A stretch of DNA of 5,329 bases from Hyphomicrobiales bacterium (GTDB taxonomy: Bacteria; Pseudomonadota; Alphaproteobacteria; Rhizobiales; Aestuariivirgaceae): positions 1 to 5,329 of the forward strand of contig JAMOMM010000537.1 in NCBI GenBank assembly GCA_027067085.1, written 5' to 3'. Under the pieces are notes generated by a model. The model saw nothing but the letters and a program-made list of their open reading frames with translations. It did not search any database and was not told the origin of the DNA. The translations under genes and the position numbers were made by a program. Numbering within the stretch: position 1 is the stretch's first letter; each line of letters opens with the position of its first letter. Shown here piece after piece: positions 1-5,329 of this stretch.

Positions 1-1709
1 GTTTCTTCAACCGCTTCGGCGCATTTATCTGACATTACAACAATGACCTTGCTACCATCATCCAGCTCACCCGCAATCTTTTCTAACCGCGCACAAGTGT
101 TCACCGTATCACCAATAACAGTGTAATTCATCCGCGCTTTTGAACCGATATTTCCGACAATCAACGGACCAGTATGAATTGCAATTTTGATGCGTACATC
201 GCTGCGGATTGAATCTAATTTTTCCATTACACAAATGGCGGTTTCACAGGCGCGCATGATGTGATCTTCCTGTCTGTCAGGTGCACCCCAAAATGCCATT
301 ACAGCATCGCCAATATACTTGTCCAATGTGCCATCAGTTTGTTCAATGCAGCTATTTAGACATTCGAAGTGTTCATTCAACATGGCCGCGGTGTCGGCTG
401 GGCTTAGGTTCTCTGACATCGCAGTGAAGCCAATAATATCGGTAAACATTACCGTTAGTTCTTCTTGTCGTGATGCAACAACATTATCGCCTTCTTGCTG
501 TTCAATGAGACGACGAACCAGACGGCGCGGAACATAGGCTTCAAACCACTTTAAGGCTTCAAGCATTTTGTTGAATGCACGCGCTTGTTGATCTAATTCG
601 CGAATGCGCGAGGGAGCAAGAGGTGCTATTTCGCCCAGTTCTAGCGCCCCAACACGCGTTGCTGCAGTTGAAATTTTCTTAACGGGACGAGATACAAGCC
701 GCGCCAAAACCACCGCAGCAAGAATTGCCAGAACCAGAAAGGCCAGTCCAGCGAAAAATGACAAGAACATCCGCTTAATTTGCCCATTCACTTTTTCGCG
801 CGGCACGTGAACACCGATATTTAAATGCTCAATGCCATATTTTTTTAGCGGTCTGGAAAGGGCAATATAGTTGATTTTGCCAACTTTCATGTTTCGTACT
901 TCAAACCCTGTTGTCTCCAGCTCGCGGCGAATTTCTGCCTCGGAAAACTTACTCAAAATAGGGTCGTTTACATCATCAATGCGGTGTAACGGCGTTTCAA
1001 ACGATAAGTTTTCTTGGGATAGTGTTGGAATGTTTTTATGGGCAAGAACATAATTGTCTCCATACAAAACATAACCCGTAAACGCTGTATTGGATTCGAT
1101 TGAGCTAATGGCGCGAGATAAACTGCTAATAGAAATTCCAGCCGAAACAACGCCGATAAACTCTTTATTTTTATAAATCGGAGCGCTGATAGAAATGAAT
1201 GATACCCCATCAATGCGTAGTGGTTGGCTCCACACCGCTGCTTTTGCCGATTGAATTTGTGAGAGGTAACCCTTAATCAGATTGTTATTGCTGTTGTCAG
1301 TCATGAACACAACAAATTGGTTTTTAAGAGTCCGCCGAAGTTGAATTTCATGACCATTAGGTTGCCAGATAGCAATACCTGTAATGTCTGATGTTGTGCC
1401 AAGAGAGGCACGCATCGTTGTTATCATTTCGCGTTTATTTTTTAAATCAATTGCATCGCTCATCACTTGGCTTGCGATATGTTCCACAATACGCCGCGCT
1501 GGTTGCAGTTGGCTATCGAGTTGCCGTTCAAGGGAATCAATGGTCTGATTGGCTGACACCTGCATCAGTTCATTTGTATTGCGGAAATTTGCCAATACAG
1601 AAATTACGAGAACAACGCCGACAGCGATAGCGACTAAGGTGCCAATGGCTGTGGCCAGTAAAACGGTAATTGAGATTTTGCGCATTGGCTGATTCTGATT
1701 TGTCGACAT
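1..1709 (-). CDS. Membrane-bound class III adenylate cyclase with Cache sensor and HAMP domain (C-terminus cut by window edge)
   Basis: Predicted to make cAMP from ATP in response to a periplasmic signal. The open frame encodes 569 residues and is still open at the window edge, so the last part of the protein is missing. In order: a short cytoplasmic N-terminus, a membrane segment at about 14-40, a periplasmic region at about 41-312 that reads as a double Cache sensor (for example WQPNGHEI near 115-122 and FIGVVSAGISI near 184-194), a second membrane segment at about 314-337, a HAMP domain with its RP motif at 341-342, the linker WFEAYVPRRLVRRL, and a cyclase domain from about 415. Metal-binding aspartates are D424 (FTDI) and D468 (GDAVMAFWG). 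K464 and T530 are the purine-selecting pair, which points to ATP and the class IIIb subgroup. N537 and R541 fit the transition-state residues. The ATG at 1709 was chosen because it precedes the membrane segment. It has no strong ribosome binding site, and M9 is an alternative start. A guanylate cyclase is unlikely given the K/T pair. Confidence 0.9.
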   Translation of the reverse strand, partial: MSTNQNQPMRKISITVLLATAIGTLVAIAVGVVLVISVLANFRNTNELMQVSANQTIDSLERQLDSQLQPARRIVEHIASQVMSDAIDLKNKREMITTMRASLGTTSDITGIAIWQPNGHEIQLRRTLKNQFVVFMTDNSNNNLIKGYLSQIQSAKAAVWSQPLRIDGVSFISISAPIYKNKEFIGVVSAGISISSLSRAISSIESNTAFTGYVLYGDNYVLAHKNIPTLSQENLSFETPLHRIDDVNDPILSKFSEAEIRRELETTGFEVRNMKVGKINYIALSRPLKKYGIEHLNIGVHVPREKVNGQIKRMFLSFFAGLAFLVLAILAAVVLARLVSRPVKKISTAATRVGALELGEIAPLAPSRIRELDQQARAFNKMLEALKWFEAYVPRRLVRRLIEQQEGDNVVASRQEELTVMFTDIIGFTAMSENLSPADTAAMLNEHFECLNSCIEQTDGTLDKYIGDAVMAFWGAPDRQEDHIMRACETAICVMEKLDSIRSDVRIKIAIHTGPLIVGNIGSKARMNYTVIGDTVNTCARLEKIAGELDDGSKVIVVMSDKCAEAVEE

Positions 1710-1809
1710 GAGCTAGTCTTAACGCCAATCGTAAACTTTGCAAAGTTTACAAAGTTTAATTGATAAACGGCGGCGGAATGTGCCCGAGGCTAACGAGTTT
1801 TTGGGATGG
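1710..1809. other. Intergenic gap between amidase and cyclase genes
   Basis: This 100-bp gap separates the amidase stop codon from the cyclase start, both on the minus strand. I see no GC-rich hairpin followed by a T run on the minus strand, so no clear terminator ends the amidase transcript and read-through into the cyclase is possible. The gap contains the repeat array at 1731-1768. No convincing -35/-10 pair was found for the cyclase, although the AT-rich repeat block could hide one. Confidence 0.6.
1731..1768. promoter_or_regulatory. Operator-like array: 20-bp perfect palindrome plus further half-sites upstream of the cyclase gene
   Basis: Positions 1731-1740 (GTAAACTTTG) and 1741-1750 (CAAAGTTTAC) form a perfect 20-bp palindrome. 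The 9-mer CAAAGTTTA occurs at 1741-1749 and again at 1750-1758, with an inverted copy at 1732-1740. A further inverted pair, GTTTA at 1754-1758 and TAAAC at 1764-1768, extends the block. In all there are four GTAAAC/GTTTAC-like half-sites within 38 bp. The near edge lies 21 bp upstream of the cyclase start codon, a position suited to a repressor or other dimeric regulator. Neither strand shows a T run after the palindrome, so it is not a standard terminator. The regulator is unknown. An mRNA hairpin with stem GTAAACTT and loop TGCA is an alternative. Confidence 0.5.
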
Positions 1810-3171
1810 CTATTGTAAAGCAAGGCGGGAGCGAAAGTAATTATCGACAGATTTGGTTAGTGCCGCCGAAACTTTGCGCTGCCATTTTGTTGATACAAGC
1901 AATTTGGCATCTTTGGTATTTGACATATACCCCAACTCAATCAAAATTGATGGTACATCTGGTGCTTTTAGCACCATAAACCCAGCAGAACGTAGAGGTC
2001 GTTTAGTCATACGCGTAACGCGGCGTAGATTGGTCACAGCCTTGCGGGCAAAATAAATTGAATGGTTCTTCGTTTCACGCTGGGCAAGGTCAATCAGGAT
2101 ATTGGTGACTTCCTTGCTTTCATCTTTTAAGTTCACCCCGCCAATAATATCAGCGCGGTTTTCTTTGCGAGCTAATTCAGCAGCTTCTTCATCTGATGCT
2201 TCATCAGAAAGAGTGTAAAGAGTTGTGCCGCGAACCGAACGGTATTTGATGGAATCCGCATGAACAGCAATAAACAGGTCAGCGCGGTTTTTGTGTGCAA
2301 TCTGTGTGCGAGCGCGCAGCGCTAAAAATTTGTCCGTGGTTCTTGTTAAAGTAACATCATAGCGGCCAGTTGCCAGCAACGCTTTTTTGAGTTTCTTTGA
2401 GAATGCCAAGACCACTGTTTTTTCTGAAGTGCCTGTTTTCGTGGTTGCACCAGAATCAACGCCGCCATGTCCAGGGTCGATGACGATAAGTTTTTTTCGG
2501 TTGGTCCGTTTTTTAGCAACGATCTTAGGTTTGATTTTTTTGCCAGCTAAAATATCAGCAATGGGATCACGCTTTTTAGAGTTCGCGCTAATGGGAGGTG
2601 TTTCAACAGGAATGATTTCTTGGCGATTTTTCTTTACAGCCTCTCGCGATTGTTCTTTGGCCACTAAATTTGCGACCTGATCCACCTGATGTACTTTAGT
2701 AAAGGTTTCTTTATCAGTTGGTACGAGGTCAATAATCAGCTTTGCAGGACGGTTTTTCTTAGCTCGAACTGCATAAGAGTTTTGAATAAGGACAGGCCCA
2801 TTTACATCAAGCACGATGCGCGAGCGCTGTTCATCAATTTGGCCGTAGCGAAAACCTTTAATCAAGCCTTTGGAGTCTGCACCAGCTGAAGGGGGCAGGT
2901 CAAAAACCGCATTGGGAATATCGATGACAACCCGGTAAGGGTCTTGCAAAACGTATACATTGTATCCAACAGCAAAATTCAAACTGGCCGAAAAACGGGT
3001 TTTTTGATCGTTAGCACTTAATTTCGTTGAGAAAATTTCAGGGGTCTTTGGTTTAGCAAATCCATCGTTTGGACTAGACAGCACAAGGCCAGCACCTACA
3101 ACGAATCCCAAAAGGGTTGATCTAAGAAACTTCACTTGAAACTGTTTTTTATTCTGTTTTGACAATTCCAT
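1810..3171 (-). CDS. amiC: Periplasmic N-acetylmuramoyl-L-alanine amidase, AmiC-like (AMIN + Amidase_3)
   Basis: A zinc amidase of 453 residues that cleaves the bond between N-acetylmuramic acid and L-alanine in peptidoglycan. This family separates daughter cells at division. Residues 1-39 form a Sec-type signal peptide: lysine-rich start, hydrophobic core at about 19-32, likely cleavage after GFA39. There is no twin-arginine motif, unlike E. coli AmiC. An AMIN domain (septal or peptidoglycan targeting) spans about 45-150, followed by a basic, probably flexible linker at about 151-226 and the Amidase_3 domain at about 227-447. Zinc ligands are H235 (IDPGHGG), E250 (TSEK) and H304 (AVHAD). The catalytic glutamate is E412 (IELGYMSN). 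The segment at about 323-365 (ASDEEAAELARKENRADIIGG) resembles the inhibitory helix region of amidases switched on by LytM factors such as EnvC or NlpD. The start has only a weak ribosome binding site, but the signal peptide fits it. A GTG at codon 13 is a less likely start. It is divergent from rne. Confidence 0.95.
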   Translation of the reverse strand: MELSKQNKKQFQVKFLRSTLLGFVVGAGLVLSSPNDGFAKPKTPEIFSTKLSANDQKTRFSASLNFAVGYNVYVLQDPYRVVIDIPNAVFDLPPSAGADSKGLIKGFRYGQIDEQRSRIVLDVNGPVLIQNSYAVRAKKNRPAKLIIDLVPTDKETFTKVHQVDQVANLVAKEQSREAVKKNRQEIIPVETPPISANSKKRDPIADILAGKKIKPKIVAKKRTNRKKLIVIDPGHGGVDSGATTKTGTSEKTVVLAFSKKLKKALLATGRYDVTLTRTTDKFLALRARTQIAHKNRADLFIAVHADSIKYRSVRGTTLYTLSDEASDEEAAELARKENRADIIGGVNLKDESKEVTNILIDLAQRETKNHSIYFARKAVTNLRRVTRMTKRPLRSAGFMVLKAPDVPSILIELGYMSNTKDAKLLVSTKWQRKVSAALTKSVDNYFRSRLALQ

Positions 3172-3335
3172 CGCCCAAAATCACATATTTTCCAAGTTGC
3201 TGGATAAAAAATGATGAATCACAATTGGTTAAACCTTGCGGCGTTAATCGCGAAATTTCCCCATTTCCCTAATTTAGTTCACAAATCCTTAATCAAACGT
3301 TTCTAATTCTCAAAAGTGATGACGTTGATAAAGAC

Positions 3336-3365
3336 TTGCTAAATTTTGAAAACACTGCGTAATAT
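3336..3365 (+). promoter_or_regulatory. Candidate sigma-70-type promoter for rne
   Basis: TTGCTA at 3336-3341, preceded by C as in the alphaproteobacterial CTTG-type -35 element, lies 18 bp from TAATAT at 3360-3365, a good -10 match. Transcription would begin near 3372 and leave an untranslated leader of about 470 nt before the rne start. A long leader is typical for rne; the E. coli one is about 360 nt. The call rests on consensus match alone, and the AT-rich surroundings make chance matches likely. Confidence 0.3.
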
Positions 3366-3484
3366 GAAATGTACCTAAAATGACAGGCAAGGTCTATCAA
3401 ACCACTTAATTGCCAGTCGATCACAGTATTCCGCTTTATCTGCGGGGCCGGGCTTGTAAGCTACCTCGAGATGTTAAGCGTTTT

Positions 3485-3513
3485 GTGGACATCCACTCGA
3501 AATGTGGTGCCAC
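3485..3513 (+). ncRNA. Leader RNA hairpin upstream of rne with alternative pairing
   Basis: Positions 3485-3496 and 3504-3513 can pair as a 10-bp stem with two single-base bulges (A3489 and T3492) around the 7-nt loop TCGAAAT. The four elements GTGG 3485-3488, CCAC 3493-3496, GTGG 3504-3507 and CCAC 3510-3513 also allow two separate small hairpins instead. An AU-rich, probably unpaired stretch follows (about 3514-3550). In E. coli, RNase E limits its own synthesis by binding a hairpin in the rne leader and cutting the transcript. A similar role here is inferred from position and layout only, and I do not recognise this element as a named RNA family. Confidence 0.35.
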
Positions 3514-3825
3514 GTTAATATGTAATCGTTTTCAGTTTGCTTATTTCGCAGCCTGAAAATTCTTTGAAAGAACCGGAATGAATCGTCAGTTTGACAGCAT
3601 GAAGCAGCTAGAAGAGAGAGCAATCTCATCTTCGCGCGCCTTGTTGGCAAAGCGTGACGCAAGCCGACTAAACACCTCCCAGATTGAACAGCGCTTTGCG
3701 GCGGCAAGCGATTTGATGGTGAAACGTTCAGCGTATTCAATTCCCATTTTGCGCAACCACCCTCAAAATCATCAAATCCACGCGCCCGGAGCAAGCTTTG
3801 ATGATCTTTTGCAGCGGACAAGCGC

Positions 3826-3830
3826 TAAGG
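3826..3830 (+). promoter_or_regulatory. Ribosome binding site of rne
   Basis: TAAGG ends 10 nt before the ATG at 3841. It is a partial Shine-Dalgarno match at the long end of normal spacing. It supports the ATG at 3841 as the start of RNase E. The next in-frame ATG, at codon 5, would leave almost the same protein. Confidence 0.5.
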
Positions 3831-3840
3831 ATTATCTATT

Positions 3841-5329
3841 ATGGGCAGTAAAATGCTTATCGATGCGGCACACTCTGAGGAAACTCGGGTTGTCGTTGTC
3901 AACGGCAATCGGATTGAAGAATTCGATTATGAATCAGCAGATCGCAAACAGCTAAAAGGCAATATTTATCTTGCCAAAGTGACGAGGGTTGAACCTTCGT
4001 TGCAAGCAGCTTTTGTTGATTATGGCGGAAATCGTCACGGCTTCTTGGCCTTTAGCGAAATTCACCCAGATTATTATCAAATTCCTGTTGCTGACCGCGA
4101 AGCTCTTTTGCGCGAAGAAGCAGAAGAAGATGCCGTTGTAACTATTGATGTTGATGCTAACGACGTTTCTAACGATGCTGAAGCAGATGACAGCGATACA
4201 GATGACACTGAAAACGTCAAATCTGTAAGCGAAGACGATAGCGATGACGAAGATGACGAACCTCTTGAAGCAGAAGGCGATGATGTTGCTGAAACTCAAG
4301 AAGAAGCACCAAAACGCAGACGTAAACGTCAACGCCGTTATCGCATTCAAGAAGTTATCAAACGTCGCCAAGTTATCTTGGTTCAAGTTGTTAAAGAAGA
4401 ACGCGGCAACAAAGGCGCTGCACTAACAACATATTTGTCTTTGGCAGGGCGCTATTGTGTGTTGATGCCAAATACAGCACGTGGCGGTGGCATTTCGCGC
4501 AAAATTAGCGATGGCAAAGATCGCAAACGTCTAAAAGAAGTGGTTAAAGCAATTAACGTACCTGAAGGCGCAGGGTTGATTGTCCGCACAGCAGGGGCTT
4601 CCCGCACCAAACCTGAAATCAAACGCGATTTTGATTATTTATTGCGTCTTTGGGGAAACATCCGCGAATTTACACTAGAATCAACCGCGCCAAGTCTTGT
4701 TTATGAAGAAGGCAATCTGATTAAACGTTCGATCCGCGACCTTTATAATAAGGACGTTGATGAGGTTCTTGTGGAAGGTGAACAACCTTACAAAGATGCA
4801 AAAGCATTTATGAAAATGCTCATGCCATCTCATGCAAAAAATGTAAAACTGTATGAAGAATCACGGCCATTGTTCTCACGCCATCAAGTTGAGACCCAGC
4901 TTGATGCTTTGTATTCACCAACCATTACGCTGCCGTCAGGCGGCTATTTGGTGATGAACCAAACTGAAGCGTTAGTATCAATTGATATTAACTCTGGTAA
5001 ATCAACGCGCGAACATTCAATTGAGAATACGGCTCTAAATACCAACCTTGAAGCATCGGTTGAAATCGCACGTCAATTGCGCTTGCGCGATTTGGCGGGC
5101 CTTGTGGTCATCGATTTTATCGACATGGAAGAGCGCCGAAATAATCGCGCTGTTGAACGCAAACTCAAAGATGCGTTGAAAGCAGACCGCGCCCGTATTC
5201 AGGTTGGACGCATTTCTCACTTTGGCTTGATGGAAATGTCTCGTCAACGTATGCGCCAGTCTATGCTTGAAGGCACAACGCAGCCGTGCCCACATTGTGA
5301 AGGCACAGGACTTATCCGTTCATTGTCTT
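3841..5329 (+). CDS. rne: Ribonuclease E, catalytic half (C-terminal part beyond window)
   Basis: An endoribonuclease that starts mRNA decay, processes rRNA and tRNA precursors, and usually scaffolds the RNA degradosome near the membrane. 496 codons are present and the frame is open at the window edge. The N-terminus (KMLIDAAHSEETRVVVV) is that of alphaproteobacterial RNase E. The S1 RNA-binding domain, about 36-205, is split by an insertion: 92-156 is acidic (32 of 65 residues Asp or Glu, one Lys, no Arg) and is followed by a basic patch at 158-168. K185 and K191 correspond to E. coli K106 and K112. R249 and T250 match the 5'-monophosphate sensor residues R169 and T170. The DNase I-like domain carries the magnesium-binding aspartates D382 (SIDINSG) and D425 (VIDFIDM), equal to E. 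coli D303 and D346. C483 and C486 (CPHC) are the Zn-link cysteines, equal to C404 and C407. RNase G is ruled out by the alphaproteobacterial RNase E N-terminus and the insertion. The C-terminal scaffold is not visible. Confidence 0.97.
   Translation, partial: MGSKMLIDAAHSEETRVVVVNGNRIEEFDYESADRKQLKGNIYLAKVTRVEPSLQAAFVDYGGNRHGFLAFSEIHPDYYQIPVADREALLREEAEEDAVVTIDVDANDVSNDAEADDSDTDDTENVKSVSEDDSDDEDDEPLEAEGDDVAETQEEAPKRRRKRQRRYRIQEVIKRRQVILVQVVKEERGNKGAALTTYLSLAGRYCVLMPNTARGGGISRKISDGKDRKRLKEVVKAINVPEGAGLIVRTAGASRTKPEIKRDFDYLLRLWGNIREFTLESTAPSLVYEEGNLIKRSIRDLYNKDVDEVLVEGEQPYKDAKAFMKMLMPSHAKNVKLYEESRPLFSRHQVETQLDALYSPTITLPSGGYLVMNQTEALVSIDINSGKSTREHSIENTALNTNLEASVEIARQLRLRDLAGLVVIDFIDMEERRNNRAVERKLKDALKADRARIQVGRISHFGLMEMSRQRMRQSMLEGTTQPCPHCEGTGLIRSLS

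Larger units (their letters stand above)
3172..3840. other. Long intergenic region between divergent amidase and rne genes
   Basis: These 669 bp hold no gene I can support. The first ~150 bp beside the amidase are AT-rich and should contain its promoter, but no -35/-10 pair stood out there. A candidate rne promoter lies at 3336-3365. From about 3430 the sequence becomes richer in G+C and in small inverted repeats, as expected of a structured leader RNA. Besides the long hairpin at 3485-3513 these include CCGC/GCGG at 3431-3445, GCTTG pairing with TTAAGC around 3452-3479, TTCTT/AAGAA at 3560-3572 and GTCA/TGAC at 3585-3595. Short open frames on both strands overlap each other and rne, and look like chance. 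Confidence 0.6.

Noticed and set aside
968..1213. 81-codon minus-strand open frame in the cyclase region
   Set aside because: It lies in another frame of the same strand inside the well-supported Cache-HAMP cyclase gene, so it is a shadow.
1731..1750. The palindrome as a transcription terminator
   Set aside because: The stem is AT-rich and no T run follows on either strand, so it does not fit an intrinsic terminator.
2387..2889. Plus-strand open frames opposite the amidase gene
   Set aside because: They are antisense to the amidase, whose zinc-binding and catalytic motifs are all intact on the minus strand.
3228..3246. Two TTAA elements upstream of the amidase as a CtrA site
   Set aside because: The spacing between them is 11 nt rather than the 7 nt required by the TTAA-N7-TTAA CtrA motif.
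3474..3821. 115-codon minus-strand open frame within the amidase-rne gap
   Set aside because: It overlaps the leader frame on the other strand, has no recognisable domain, signal peptide or ribosome binding site, and its composition looks random. More likely chance in the rne leader.
3952..4386. 144-codon minus-strand open frame, hydrophobic and Phe/Ile-rich, resembling a membrane protein
   Set aside because: It is the antisense of the RNase E S1 region. Acidic GAA/GAT codons read backwards give Phe, Ile and Val, which explains the hydrophobic look.
5035..5295. 86-codon minus-strand open frame near the right edge
   Set aside because: It is antisense to the catalytic core of RNase E, where D425 and the CPHC motif confirm the plus-strand frame.

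Overview
The window suggests an alphaproteobacterium, most likely in or near the Hyphomicrobiales (Rhizobiales), with a moderate G+C content (mid-40s % by eye). The main evidence is the RNase E N-terminus: its first 90 residues match the alphaproteobacterial type closely, and it carries the acidic S1 insertion seen in that class. A divergent amidase gene beside rne is also a familiar alphaproteobacterial arrangement. The exact genus cannot be read from this sequence.

Layout: three protein genes, two of them cut by the window edges. On the minus strand, 1-1709 holds a membrane-bound class III adenylate cyclase (Cache sensor, HAMP, cyclase) whose C-terminal end lies beyond the window. Upstream of it on the same strand, after a 100-bp gap, is a complete periplasmic N-acetylmuramoyl-L-alanine amidase (AMIN plus Amidase_3, AmiC-like) at 1810-3171. 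The gap carries a compact set of inverted and direct repeats that looks like an operator. On the plus strand, diverging from the amidase, ribonuclease E (rne) starts at 3841 and runs off the right edge after 496 codons. All catalytic residues expected in that part are present.

Between the amidase and rne are 669 bp with no convincing gene. This stretch probably holds both divergent promoters and a long, structured rne leader, as expected of a gene known in other bacteria to control its own mRNA through its 5' UTR. A hairpin at 3485-3513 can be drawn in two mutually exclusive ways.

How the genes relate: the amidase and RNase E are housekeeping genes (septal wall splitting; RNA turnover and rRNA processing) that are often adjacent in this class without sharing a pathway. 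The cyclase would turn a periplasmic signal into cAMP. It sits where many alphaproteobacteria have the PBP1A gene, so it is the accessory element here. I found no new multi-gene system. The most useful leads are non-coding: the repeat array upstream of the cyclase and the rne leader.
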